61,184 nucleotides of DNA from an uncultured Methanomassiliicoccales archaeon (GTDB lineage: Archaea; Thermoplasmatota; Thermoplasmata; Methanomassiliicoccales; Methanomethylophilaceae). Position 1 is the first letter of the stretch, and each line of letters starts with the position of its first letter. Under the pieces are notes generated by a model that saw nothing but the letters and a program-made list of their open reading frames with translations, had not been told where the DNA came from and did no database searches. The stretch covers positions 1-61,184 of the forward strand of contig CASFMM010000007.1 of NCBI GenBank assembly GCA_949295765.1, written 5' to 3'. The position numbers were made by a program, and so were the translations under genes. This document shows, piece after piece, positions 1 through 8,657 of the stretch.

Positions 1-801
1 GATGTCCTTGGCGGCCTGCAGGTTCTCGGGGGTGAGCTCGTCGGAGAGCACCTTCATGCTCGCCTCACCGAGGTCCACGCCCCTGGCGTACAGGTAGGCG
101 TTCCCGGCGAGGCCGACGAGAATGACGGTGTCGGCCATCCCGTTCCCGAGGACGCGGTCGATCATCTCCGAGGCGTCGCCGAACTTGGCGCCGCCCAGGA
201 TGAACACGCAGGGCCTGCGGGGGTGTCCGAAGATCGCGTTGAGTGCGAAGAGCTCCTTGGCCATCAGCCTGCCGGACGCGGAGGGCACCTTGACGGGGAA
301 CCCGACCAGGGAGCACTGGGACCTGTGGGCCGCGCCGAAGGCGTCGCACACGTAGTAGTCTATGAGCGGGGCGAGCCTCTCCACGATCTCCCCCTCGGAC
401 TGCTTGAACATGTCGCCCTTGGCGGTCTCGCTGTCCAGCTCCCTCACGTTGCCCAGCAGGAGGACCTGCCCGGGCTCGAGGGCGGAGATGGCACCGACGG
501 CGGAGTCCCCGATCACGTCGTCGACGTACTTCACGGGCATGCCCAGGTGCTTGGACAGGTGGTCGGCGTGCTGCTCCAGGGGGATGAAGTCCCAGCTGCC
601 CTTGCGGCTCTGGTGCGCGAGGAGGACGACCTTGGCCCTCTTCCCGACGAGCTCCCTTATCGTGGGGACGACCCTCCTGATCCTGGCGTCGTTGACGATC
701 CTCAGGGTGGTCTTGTCCAGGGGGCAGTTGATGTCCACCCTCAGGAGCACGGTCTTGTCCCTGAAGTCGAAATCCTCCAGAGTGTTGAAGTCCTTGGTCA
801 T
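1..801 (-). CDS. pgk: Phosphoglycerate kinase, N-terminal part (runs off window)
   Basis: Catalyses 1,3-bisphosphoglycerate + ADP to 3-phosphoglycerate + ATP in cytosolic glycolysis/gluconeogenesis. The frame reads from ATG at 801 to the window edge, giving the first 267 residues of a protein of about 400. It opens MTKDFNTLEDFDF and carries the substrate-binding RVDINCPL near residue 21, AHQSRKGS near 60, and the GGAKFGD hinge motif near 205. It lies 9 nt downstream of the GAPDH gene on the same strand, so a gap-pgk operon is likely. The C-terminal nucleotide-binding domain is mostly outside the window. Confidence 0.95.
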   Translation of the reverse strand, partial: MTKDFNTLEDFDFRDKTVLLRVDINCPLDKTTLRIVNDARIRRVVPTIRELVGKRAKVVLLAHQSRKGSWDFIPLEQHADHLSKHLGMPVKYVDDVIGDSAVGAISALEPGQVLLLGNVRELDSETAKGDMFKQSEGEIVERLAPLIDYYVCDAFGAAHRSQCSLVGFPVKVPSASGRLMAKELFALNAIFGHPRRPCVFILGGAKFGDASEMIDRVLGNGMADTVILVGLAGNAYLYARGVDLGEASMKVLSDELTPENLQAAKDI

Positions 802-810
802 CCGCCCGCC

Positions 811-1833
811 TCACTCCTTGTTGGGTATCCCGAGGGAGTCGTTGGTCTTCCTGACGGACGCGGCGGGGTCCTGCTCCATCTTGCACATCGACCTGATGCA
901 GTCGATGTTCTCGGGGATCACGTCGGACTCCTGGTGCACGGCCTGGTAGTAGTACAGGGTGTTGCCCACGACCTTGATGCCGTCCTCCCACACGACGATC
1001 TCGTACATGTCGGAGCGGTCGCGGCCCATGTCCCTGGCCAGCTCCATGATCTGGGCGGTGGTCTTGATACCGTCCTTGCTGCTGACGAGCCTGACGCGGG
1101 GCGCCTTCCTCAGCACCTCGATCACGTCGGAGGTGGAGACCTCGGACCCGAGCTCGGCGACGACGGTGTGCACGTGCATGAGCGTGGTCGAGGCCTTGAC
1201 GGCCATGGTGCTGATGTCCAGCCAGGGCATGATGCTCTGCACGTCGGGCCCGTGGTGGGTGGGCAGCTTGACGGAGGGCTCCAGACCGTTGATGGGTCCG
1301 TTCTTGCTGTCGCCGGGATCGGCGGCGCGGCGGACGATGGTGACGAACGCCTTCTTGACCTTGAACTCCCTGTCGATGGGGTTGAGGGTCCTCAGGAGTC
1401 CGGTCGTGTTGCACGAGACGACGCGGGACAGCTGGGCGCCCCAGGACTCGGAGTAGTTGGCGGTGGAGTTGAACGAGATGCCGGTGAGGCTGTGGTCCTC
1501 CCCGCCCTGGAATATGGCCTTGACGCCGGCGGCCTTGTACTGGTCCCTGTACATCTCCCCGACGTTGCCGGGAGTGCAGTCGACGACGATGTCGACCTTC
1601 CCGTACATGTCCTTCAGGGTTCCGGCGATCGGGACGCCGGCGACGTTGAACGCCTCGACGCTCTCGTCGGGGACGTAGATGTCGTATCCCTTGGCCAGCG
1701 CGGCCTGGGCCTCGAAGTTCGGCCTGGTCTTGGTGACCCCGACCAGCTCCATGTCGTCCTGTTTGGCGACCGCGGACGCCACTCTCTTTCCGATGGTCCC
1801 GTATCCGTTGACTGCAACCCTGACTTTAGCCAT
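811..1833 (-). CDS. gap: Type II glyceraldehyde-3-phosphate dehydrogenase
   Basis: Archaeal phosphorylating GAPDH of 340 aa, the usual length of the type II family, interconverting glyceraldehyde-3-phosphate and 1,3-bisphosphoglycerate. The Rossmann motif NGYGTIGKR is at residues 9-17, VTKTRPNFEA (typical of the NADP-accepting archaeal enzymes) near 33, and the catalytic Cys is C141 in VVSCNTTGLLRTL. It is the first gene of a gap-pgk unit. A TATA-like CTTTAAAG on the minus strand near 1866-1875 lies about 35 bp upstream of the ATG. Stop is TGA. Confidence 0.96.
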   Translation of the reverse strand: MAKVRVAVNGYGTIGKRVASAVAKQDDMELVGVTKTRPNFEAQAALAKGYDIYVPDESVEAFNVAGVPIAGTLKDMYGKVDIVVDCTPGNVGEMYRDQYKAAGVKAIFQGGEDHSLTGISFNSTANYSESWGAQLSRVVSCNTTGLLRTLNPIDREFKVKKAFVTIVRRAADPGDSKNGPINGLEPSVKLPTHHGPDVQSIMPWLDISTMAVKASTTLMHVHTVVAELGSEVSTSDVIEVLRKAPRVRLVSSKDGIKTTAQIMELARDMGRDRSDMYEIVVWEDGIKVVGNTLYYYQAVHQESDVIPENIDCIRSMCKMEQDPAASVRKTNDSLGIPNKE

Positions 1834-2018
1834 GTTGTCTACCTGGTGGAACGGATTGCCTGCGCTTCTTTAAAGGTTACTGGGGGCACGCAACCGCACG
1901 GACGGATTGGACACTGTCAGCTGCGATATCCGTCCATAAATCAGTTTTATATTCTTGTAAAATATTAGACATTACTGATTCAAGTGTCACATATCTGTAA
2001 CGGAATCGGTGCGTGAAC

Positions 2019-3266
2019 ATGGACAGTATGCTCATAGTTTACGCTTGTATAATTGTAGTGTTAGTGATCTGTTCGGCGTTCTTCTCGCTGACGGAGACCG
2101 CGTTCACCGGTGCGAACCGCGTGAGACTGAAGAAACTCGCCAACGACGGCGACAAGAAGGCCGAGAAAGCCCTCGTCATGCTGGAGGACTACGACAAGTT
2201 CCTCACGACCAACCTCATCGGGGTCAACGTCGTCAACATCGCATCCAGCACCATCGCGACCGTCATGTTCGTCGCGATCTTCGCGGACCTGGGAAGTGTG
2301 GTGAACATCGTCGTCATGACGCTGGTGTCCCTGACCTTCTGCGAGATCATACCCAAATCGGTGGCCAAGAAGAACCCCGTGAAGTGGTGCATCAAGACGG
2401 TCAACATCTTCGCCGTCCTGGTGAAGGTCCTCTCCCCCGTGTCCTGGCTGTTCACCAAGCTGACCAAGGCGATCGGGGAGACCGACGACGAGACCATGAG
2501 CGACGAGGAGCTCGAGGTCCTCATCGACGAGTGCGAGGAGGGCGGGTCCCTGGACACCGACGCCAGCGAGCTCATCAAATCGGCCATCAGGTTCGACGAC
2601 ATCGAGGTCGGGACCCTGTGCGTCCCCCGCATGGACGTCACCGCCGTGAACCAGGACGCCACCTCGAAGGAGCTGTCCGACATCCTGGCCGAGTCCGGGT
2701 TCTCCAGGATACCCGTGTACAGGAAGACGATCGACGACATCGTCGGAGTTGTCTACTCCAAGGACTACTTCACCAGGGCCCACAAGGGCCTCCCGTGCAA
2801 CATCGCCTCGATCATGAAGCCCGTCAAGTACGTCCCCGAGAGCATGACCGCCTCCGACCTGCTGAGCGACTTCCAGAAGACCAAGGTCCACATGGCCGTG
2901 GTCCTGGACTCTTACGGCGGAACGATAGGGATCATCACCATGGAGGACGTCCTCGAGGCCCTGGTCGGAGAGATCTGGGACGAGAGCGACGAGGTCTCCG
3001 AGGACATCGTGACCAACGTGGACGGGTCGCTGACCGTCAAGGGCTCCACGGACGTGTACGACATCATGAACGCCCTCGGCAGGGACTTCGACCTCCAGGG
3101 ATACGAGGAGCACACGGTCAACGGGCTCCTGATGCACGTGCTCGGACGCACGCCCGTCGGCGGGGACGAGATCCTGACCGACGACGTCTCGATCAAGGTC
3201 GTCAGCATGGACGGCCGCAGGGCCAGGGAGTGCAGGGTCATCGACCATCGCGCCCCTCCCGCCTGA
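2019..3266 (+). CDS. CNNM/TlyC-type DUF21 and CBS-pair membrane protein
   Basis: A protein of about 415 aa with the layout of the CorC/TlyC (bacterial CNNM) family: an N-terminal DUF21 membrane domain (hydrophobic segments at about residues 5-25, 65-90 and 92-115, with the conserved FFSLTETAFTGANR), two CBS domains around 185-300, and a C-terminal CorC/HlyC domain. Relatives are linked to Mg2+ or Co2+ efflux and ion homeostasis; the substrate here cannot be read from sequence. I prefer ATG 2019, because GGTG at 2008-2011 is well spaced for it; GTG 2013 is an in-frame alternative. TATA-like elements sit at 1943-1951 and 1960-1968. Confidence 0.88.
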   Translation: MDSMLIVYACIIVVLVICSAFFSLTETAFTGANRVRLKKLANDGDKKAEKALVMLEDYDKFLTTNLIGVNVVNIASSTIATVMFVAIFADLGSVVNIVVMTLVSLTFCEIIPKSVAKKNPVKWCIKTVNIFAVLVKVLSPVSWLFTKLTKAIGETDDETMSDEELEVLIDECEEGGSLDTDASELIKSAIRFDDIEVGTLCVPRMDVTAVNQDATSKELSDILAESGFSRIPVYRKTIDDIVGVVYSKDYFTRAHKGLPCNIASIMKPVKYVPESMTASDLLSDFQKTKVHMAVVLDSYGGTIGIITMEDVLEALVGEIWDESDEVSEDIVTNVDGSLTVKGSTDVYDIMNALGRDFDLQGYEEHTVNGLLMHVLGRTPVGGDEILTDDVSIKVVSMDGRRARECRVIDHRAPPA

Positions 3267-3389
3267 TGATCACAATCCCGGCCGCAGAGCCGGGATGCAA
3301 ACATCTTCCCATCCTCACATCCCTTCATTCCCGCGTTTTTCGAGCAATACTTTTATCGCGTACTGGGTTCCACTGTCCGAGGTTTCGAC

Positions 3390-5054
3390 ATGAGAGGGAC
3401 CAAGGCACTGCTGAGCATGCTTGAGAAGAAGGGCGTCGACACCGTCTTCGGATACCCCGGAGGCAGCGTCATCTCCGTCTACGACGAACTCGTGGACTCC
3501 CCCATCAGGCATGTACTGGTGAGACACGAGCAGTGCGCCGCCCACATGGCGGACGGATACGCCCGCGCCAAGAACCAGCCGGGGGTCTGCATCGCCACCA
3601 GCGGCCCGGGGGCCACCAACCTGGTCACCGGGATCGCCACGGCGTACGCCGACTCGTCCCCCATAATCGCGCTGACCGGACAGGTCGCCGCGGGATCGCT
3701 GGGCCAGGGGGCATTCCAGGAGGTCGACGCGTACAGCCTGCTCATGCCGATCACCAAGCACAGCTACAGGGTCCTGGACGTCAACAGGCTCCCGCACGCG
3801 GTCAGCGAGGCATGGGAGATATGCCAGATGGGCAGGAGGGGGCCGGTCCACATCGACCTCCCCATCGACCAGATGAACTCCGACATCGACGAGTCGCTCC
3901 TCGACGAGAGGTTCGGGGTCAAGCCGCTGACCGAGGACCTTTCCGGACTGCATGAGGCGGTCCAGTGGATAAGGGAGGCTCAGCGCCCCCTGATCCTGGT
4001 CGGCGGCGGCGCGATTGACGCCTCCGAGGAGGTCATGGAACTGGCACGCATCATGAGGGCGCCGGTCGTCAACACCCTCATGGGCATGGGCGTGGTCCCG
4101 TCGTCCTACGAGCTCAACCTCGGACCGCTGGGACTGCACGGGAGGCTCTCCGCCCTCGAGATGTCCACCGAGGCGGATCTGATCATATCCATCGGCAGCA
4201 GGTTCTCCGACAGGACATACAGCCCCCACGACCGCATGAAGGACCCGCAGGGCAGGGTCATCCACATCGACATCGACGCCACCGAGTTCAGCAAGCACAG
4301 GCACCAGTGCGTCAACCTGCAGGCGGACGCCAGGAAGGCCCTGAGGTCGCTCATCTGCGCCATGGGGTCCAAGCCCGTCGAAAGACCCAGATGGACCGAG
4401 CATGCGCTGCAGGTCAAGAGGAGCCACGTCCGCGACGACGACAGATGCTGCGTCCCCATCGCCCCGCAGAAGGTCATGCACGAGATCAACAGGTTCATCG
4501 GCGACGACACCATCGTCACCACCGACGTGGGACAGAACCAGATGTGGGCCATGCACTACCTGGACATCGAACATCCCAGGCAGTTCCTGACGTCGGGCAC
4601 GTTCGGGACAATGGGCTTCGGGCTCCCCGCCGCGATAGGGGCCAAGGCCGCCCTGCCCGAGAAGAAGGTCATGACGATCACCGGCGACGGGGGGCTGCAG
4701 ATGGTCATCCAGGAGCTGGCCACCTCCGTGGCGGAGGACCTTCCAGTCACCGTCGTCCTGCTGAACAACGGGTGCCTCGGCATGATCAAGCAGATGCAGA
4801 AGTACTACTGGAACGGCCGCTACTCCGCCATGGAGCTGAAAGACGACCCGGACTTCGTCACCGTGGCGAAGGGATTCAGATGCAACGGCATACACGTGGA
4901 GAGGCCCGAGGAGATCGGCGACGCGCTGAGGCAGGCGATGGACTCCGACGTCACCACGGTCGTCGAGATCATGGTCGACCCCGAGGCGGACATCCTGCCC
5001 ATGCTCCCCATGAACCCGAGCATCCCGATAATCAGGGGCGACTGCCGGTTCTGA
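3390..5054 (+). CDS. ilvB: Acetolactate synthase, catalytic subunit (copy 1)
   Basis: TPP-dependent enzyme joining two pyruvates (or pyruvate and 2-oxobutyrate) in the first common step of branched-chain amino acid synthesis. The 554-aa protein has the catalytic Glu47 in LVRHEQCAAH, GPGATN in the N-terminal Pyr domain, a central FAD/DHON-type domain, and the TPP motif starting GDGG in ITGDGGLQMV and ending LLNNG in the C-terminal PP domain. A TATA-like CTTTTATCG near 3350 gives a predicted start about 8 nt before the ATG. No regulatory small subunit (IlvN) is nearby. Its closest relative by eye is the next gene. Confidence 0.92.
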   Translation: MRGTKALLSMLEKKGVDTVFGYPGGSVISVYDELVDSPIRHVLVRHEQCAAHMADGYARAKNQPGVCIATSGPGATNLVTGIATAYADSSPIIALTGQVAAGSLGQGAFQEVDAYSLLMPITKHSYRVLDVNRLPHAVSEAWEICQMGRRGPVHIDLPIDQMNSDIDESLLDERFGVKPLTEDLSGLHEAVQWIREAQRPLILVGGGAIDASEEVMELARIMRAPVVNTLMGMGVVPSSYELNLGPLGLHGRLSALEMSTEADLIISIGSRFSDRTYSPHDRMKDPQGRVIHIDIDATEFSKHRHQCVNLQADARKALRSLICAMGSKPVERPRWTEHALQVKRSHVRDDDRCCVPIAPQKVMHEINRFIGDDTIVTTDVGQNQMWAMHYLDIEHPRQFLTSGTFGTMGFGLPAAIGAKAALPEKKVMTITGDGGLQMVIQELATSVAEDLPVTVVLLNNGCLGMIKQMQKYYWNGRYSAMELKDDPDFVTVAKGFRCNGIHVERPEEIGDALRQAMDSDVTTVVEIMVDPEADILPMLPMNPSIPIIRGDCRF

Positions 5055-5140
5055 GGTTGGAAGAGACCGCTCCTGTAGACCATCCCTCCTTTCTCAAATT
5101 ATATTAGAAATGGCGGAATACGAGCCCTGAAGGCATCACC

Positions 5141-6811
5141 ATGAAAGGCACGAAGGCACTGGTCACAATGCTCGAGAGGAAGGGCGTCGACACGCTCTTC
5201 GGCTACCCCGGCGGAAGCGTCATACCCATCTACGACGAGCTGTACGACGCGAACCTGAGGCACATCCTCGTGAGGCACGAGCAGTGCGCGGCCCACATGG
5301 CCGACGGATACGCCAGGGCCTCCGGCAGACCCGGGGTATGCCTGGCGACCAGCGGACCCGGCGCCACCAACCTTGTCACAGGTGTCGCCACGGCCTTCGC
5401 GGACTCGGTGCCGATGATCGCCTTCACGGGACAGGTCGGAACGGGCTCCCTCGGACTGGGGGCCTTCCAGGAGGTCGACGCGTACAGCGTCATGATGCCT
5501 ATCACGAAACACAACTTCAGGGTCCTTGACGTCAACAGGCTCCCCCATGCGGTCAGCGAGGCGTGGGAGATATGCCAGACGGGACGCCCCGGACCCGTAC
5601 ACGTCGACCTGCCGGTCGACCAGATGAACTCTCAGGTGGACGAGTCCGTCCTCGACGAGGAGTACGGGATCAAGCCCCTGTGCGAGGACCTGTCCGGGTT
5701 CGAGGAGGCGGTGCAGTGGATCAAGGCGGCCAACCGCCCGGTCATCCTCATCGGAGGAGGTGCGGTCAACGCATACAACGAGGTCATGGAGCTCTCACAG
5801 CTGCTGCAGGCCCCCGTTGACACCACCCTCATGAGCATGGGCGTGGTCCCGTCCACCTACGACCTCTGCATGGGCCCGCTCGGCATGCACGGAAGGATGT
5901 CCGCTCTCCACGCCATGAACGAGGCCGACCTCATCATCTCCATCGGCAGCAGGTTCTCCGACAGGACCTACAGCCAGAAGAGCCGCATGAAGAGCCCCGA
6001 CGGGAAGGTCGTCCACATCGACCTGGACGCCACCGAGTTCGGCAAGCACAAGCATCCCGCCGTCAACCTCCAGTGCGACTCCGCCAAGACGGTCCGCATG
6101 CTGATCGAGGCCCTGAAGCCCTCGTACACCCCCAACAGGGACTGGGCGGAGAGGGCCAGGACGTTCAAGCAGCACTGCGCCTGCGACCCCGACCTCTGCT
6201 GCACACCCATCGTGCCCCAGAAGGTCATGCACGAGATCAACAGGTTCATCGGCGACGACACCATCGTCACCACCGACGTGGGACAGAACCAGATGTGGGC
6301 CATGCACTTCCTGGACATCGAGAAGCCCCGCAGGTTCCTGTCATCGGGGACGTTCGGCACCATGGGATACGGTCTGCCGGCGGCTATAGGCGCCAAGGCC
6401 GCGAAGCCCGACATGAACGTCATGGCGATCACCGGCGACGGCGGACTCCAGATGGTCATGCAGGAGCTGGCCACATCGCTGGCCGAGGACCTGCCCGTGA
6501 CCGTCGTCCTGCTGAACAACGGGACCCTTGGCATGGTCAGACAGTGGCAGAAGCTGTTCTGGCACGAGCGCTACTCCGCCACCACCCTGAGGTGCGACCC
6601 CGACTTCGTGAAGCTGGCGGAATCCTTCGGCGCCAAGGGCATCAGGGTCGAGAAGCCCGGCGAGATCGCCGACGCCCTAAAAGAGGCCCGCGACTGCGGC
6701 AGGACCTGCATCGTGGACATCACCGTGGACCCGGACGAGCACGTGCTCCCCATGATCCCCGCCGATCCCAAGGAGGAGATCGTCATGGGCCGCTGCGGGT
6801 TCAGGATCTGA
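5141..6811 (+). CDS. ilvB: Acetolactate synthase, catalytic subunit (copy 2)
   Basis: A 556-aa TPP enzyme collinear with the preceding gene, sharing long identical blocks such as VMHEINRFIGDDTIVTTDVG. Glu47 (RHEQ), GPGATN and the GDGG...LLNN motif are all present, so both copies look catalytically competent. It has its own TATA-like AAATTATATT at 5095-5105, hence may be expressed separately. The copies diverge at the C-terminal substrate end (MIKQMQKYYWNGRYS against MVRQWQKLFWHERYS), so different keto-acid preference is possible but is inference. No ilvN follows. Confidence 0.92.
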   Translation: MKGTKALVTMLERKGVDTLFGYPGGSVIPIYDELYDANLRHILVRHEQCAAHMADGYARASGRPGVCLATSGPGATNLVTGVATAFADSVPMIAFTGQVGTGSLGLGAFQEVDAYSVMMPITKHNFRVLDVNRLPHAVSEAWEICQTGRPGPVHVDLPVDQMNSQVDESVLDEEYGIKPLCEDLSGFEEAVQWIKAANRPVILIGGGAVNAYNEVMELSQLLQAPVDTTLMSMGVVPSTYDLCMGPLGMHGRMSALHAMNEADLIISIGSRFSDRTYSQKSRMKSPDGKVVHIDLDATEFGKHKHPAVNLQCDSAKTVRMLIEALKPSYTPNRDWAERARTFKQHCACDPDLCCTPIVPQKVMHEINRFIGDDTIVTTDVGQNQMWAMHFLDIEKPRRFLSSGTFGTMGYGLPAAIGAKAAKPDMNVMAITGDGGLQMVMQELATSLAEDLPVTVVLLNNGTLGMVRQWQKLFWHERYSATTLRCDPDFVKLAESFGAKGIRVEKPGEIADALKEARDCGRTCIVDITVDPDEHVLPMIPADPKEEIVMGRCGFRI

Positions 6812-6888
6812 GCGCGGAGGCGGAACCCCCCGTCCTCCGTATCCTTTCCCTCATCACCATTATATCATTCCCCGATGTTCGTCCGCAC

Positions 6889-8208
6889 ATGGACCTCGAA
6901 AAGACCGTTCTGGAAAGGATAGTGCCCTCCCCCGAAGTCGTCTCCTCCATACAGGAGCGCGCCGACCGCCTGAAGAGGATCGTGGAGGAGTACATCGCAT
7001 CCCACGGCATCGAGGTCGAGGCCAGGTTCGCCGGGTCGTTCTCCAAGGGGACGTTCCTGTCCAACCCGGACCTGGACCTGTTCCTGATGTTCCCGGACAC
7101 CGTGTCCGAGCAGGAGATGAGGCTCATCGGCCTGCAGGCAGGGGAGGACATCCTCCACGGGATCCGCATGTTCTCGGACCACCCGTACACCAGGGGGAAC
7201 TTCGAGGGCCTGGACGTGGACATGGTGCCCTGCTTCCGCATCGACAGCACGGAGCACCTCAAGAGCGCGGTTGACCGCACCCCGTTCCACACGGAGTTCG
7301 TCAACTCCCACCTGGACGACGAGGGCAGGAACCAGGTCCGCCTGCTGAAGAAGTTCATGAAGGGCATCGGCACCTACGGTGCCGAGCAGGACTCCAGGGG
7401 CTTCTCAGGATACCTGTGCGAGGTCCTTGTCGTGAGGTTCGGGTCGTTCCGCGGCGTCCTGGAGGCGGCATCCCGCTGGAGGGACGGCACCGTCATCTCC
7501 GTGAAGGGCGACGGACCGGAGATCGTCGCGCCGCTGGTCGTGTACGACCCCGTCGACCCCAGGAGGAACGTGGCGTCGGCGGTGCACCTGGACACCCTGT
7601 CCCTGTTCGTCGTGGCCGCCAGGGCGTACCTGTCGGAACCCAGGATGGAGTTCTTCTTCCCCAACGAGAGGACGCCGATGCCGTCTGAGGGGCTCCGCGA
7701 GACCGTCGGAAGGCACGGCAGCAGGCTCGTGTCCGCTGTGTTCGGAAGGCCGGACGCCATCGAGGACAACCTGCACTCCCAGCTCTGGAAGACCCAGATC
7801 GCCTTCGCGAAAAAACTGGACGACTTCGGATTCGGAGTGCTCCGCGCCGTCCACAGGATGGACGAGGACAGGATGACCGTCGTGTTCGAGGTGGAGCGCG
7901 ACACCCTCCCCAGGACCTTCAAGCACGAGGGACCGCCCGCATGGGTCAACTCGGACTCGTTCATGGCGAAGTGGAAGGGCAGCCCCTTCGGCGACCCGTT
8001 CATAGAGGACGGGAGGTGGAGGGTCGTGTCCGAGCGCCAGTACACCGTCGCCTCGGACATGCTGACGCACGAGGCGTCCATGGCGGGAATCGGGAAGGAG
8101 CTGGACCTCGGCACCATGAGGGTCATGGGTCATGAGGAGACGCTCTCGGACGTGGATCCGCTGCTCCTGACCGAACTGCTGGACCCCAGGATGCCCTGGG
8201 AGATCTGA
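6889..8208 (+). CDS. cca: CCA-adding tRNA nucleotidyltransferase (class I)
   Basis: Adds or repairs the 3' CCA of tRNAs without a template. The 439-aa protein matches the archaeal class I length. The nucleotidyltransferase signature GSFSKGT lies at about residues 45-51, followed by metal-binding Asp residues in NPDLDLFLMF, with the central and tail domains typical of archaeal Cca behind it. The start ATG 6889 is supported by a TATA-like ATTATATC at 6858-6865, implying a leaderless mRNA. A tRNA-Pro gene lies 58 bp downstream. Confidence 0.95.
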   Translation: MDLEKTVLERIVPSPEVVSSIQERADRLKRIVEEYIASHGIEVEARFAGSFSKGTFLSNPDLDLFLMFPDTVSEQEMRLIGLQAGEDILHGIRMFSDHPYTRGNFEGLDVDMVPCFRIDSTEHLKSAVDRTPFHTEFVNSHLDDEGRNQVRLLKKFMKGIGTYGAEQDSRGFSGYLCEVLVVRFGSFRGVLEAASRWRDGTVISVKGDGPEIVAPLVVYDPVDPRRNVASAVHLDTLSLFVVAARAYLSEPRMEFFFPNERTPMPSEGLRETVGRHGSRLVSAVFGRPDAIEDNLHSQLWKTQIAFAKKLDDFGFGVLRAVHRMDEDRMTVVFEVERDTLPRTFKHEGPPAWVNSDSFMAKWKGSPFGDPFIEDGRWRVVSERQYTVASDMLTHEASMAGIGKELDLGTMRVMGHEETLSDVDPLLLTELLDPRMPWEI

Positions 8209-8243
8209 TATCCCTGACATTCAGACCAAAAGCACTTTAACCC

Positions 8244-8265
8244 CTGGAGGATACGCATCCTCCAG
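8244..8265. repeat. Perfect 9-bp inverted repeat abutting tRNA-Pro
   Basis: CTGGAGGAT at 8244-8252 and its exact reverse complement ATCCTCCAG at 8257-8265 surround the loop ACGC. The repeat ends one base before the tRNA and lies between a TATA-like CTTTAA (8235-8240) and the tRNA 5' end. It could be a promoter-region operator or a 5' leader hairpin recognised during tRNA maturation. Confidence 0.6.
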
Positions 8266-8266
8266 T

Positions 8267-8342
8267 GGGCCTGTGGGTTAGCTTGGTATACTTGCGGCTT
8301 TGGGAGCCGTTGACCCCGGTTCAAATCCGGGCTGGCCCACCA
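8267..8342 (+). tRNA. tRNA-Pro (UGG), CCA encoded
   Basis: A complete cloverleaf. The acceptor GGGCCTG pairs with CTGGCCC with one T-T mismatch at position 6. The anticodon stem GCGGC/GCCGT encloses the loop TTTGGGA with anticodon TGG. The T arm is CCCGG-TTCAAAT-CCGGG. The discriminator is A8339 and CCA is encoded at 8340-8342. No intron is visible. Confidence 0.95.
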
Positions 8343-8371
8343 TCAACCTCATCCAGCATGTTTTGTATCCA

Positions 8372-8590
8372 TCATTTGACATGTATCCCGCCACAAAAGA
8401 TGCCGTCGGATTCCAAACTCCCCTTCACATCATCGAGAGAATGGACAACAGGGTGTTTCCTGAACCTCTCCAACGCGGCGACTCCGTCTGCATAGTCTTC
8501 CGCATCCTCTATGGACTCCGCCACCGCATCCGCGATCGACTGAGATGCAGTGATCCCACGTTTCTCTGCCGGATCCAGCATCATTCGCAT
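8372..8590 (-). CDS. RelB-like small protein (possible orphan antitoxin)
   Basis: A 72-aa frame starting ATG at 8590 behind a GGTGA ribosome-binding site. The sequence contains GITASQSIADAVAESIEDAEDY and ends with HSLDDVKGSLESDG, which by eye resembles the C-terminal half of RelB/DUF6290-type antitoxins that end with SLEEVKKELGL. The N-terminal ribbon part is short, so the DNA-binding region may be incomplete. No RelE-like toxin is adjacent; the divergent neighbour is a Fic protein. Codon use is less GC-rich than surrounding genes. It may be a remnant. Confidence 0.5.
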   Translation of the reverse strand: MRMMLDPAEKRGITASQSIADAVAESIEDAEDYADGVAALERFRKHPVVHSLDDVKGSLESDGIFCGGIHVK

Positions 8591-8611
8591 CAAACTTCAC
8601 CACTGTTGAAA

Positions 8612-8638
8612 AACAATTGTTGTACAGCTATTTATATT
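8612..8638 (+). promoter_or_regulatory. Divergent promoter with palindrome upstream of fic
   Basis: The perfect 10-bp palindrome AACAATTGTT (8612-8621) lies in the 67-bp space between the RelB-like gene and the Fic gene. It is followed by a TATA box TTTATATT at 8631-8638, about 27 bp before the Fic start codon, which predicts a leaderless fic mRNA. The palindrome is a candidate operator for the RelB-like protein or another repressor. Confidence 0.45.
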
Positions 8639-8657
8639 GGAATAGAGTTCAAATGTC

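Noticed and set aside
65-1414. Long open frame opposite gap/pgk
   Set aside because: It is Arg/His/Gln-rich with no family resemblance, and it lies across two well-recognised genes; it is a by-product of high GC.
6073-8208. 711-codon frame that would join the end of copy 2 of acetolactate synthase to CCA-adding enzyme
   Set aside because: The N-terminal 272 codons are a shadow frame of ilvB; family similarity and a TATA box place the start at 6889.
8653-8655. ATG at 8653 as fic start
   Set aside because: It is out of frame with the Fic domain; ATG 8658 is in frame and correctly spaced from the TATA box.
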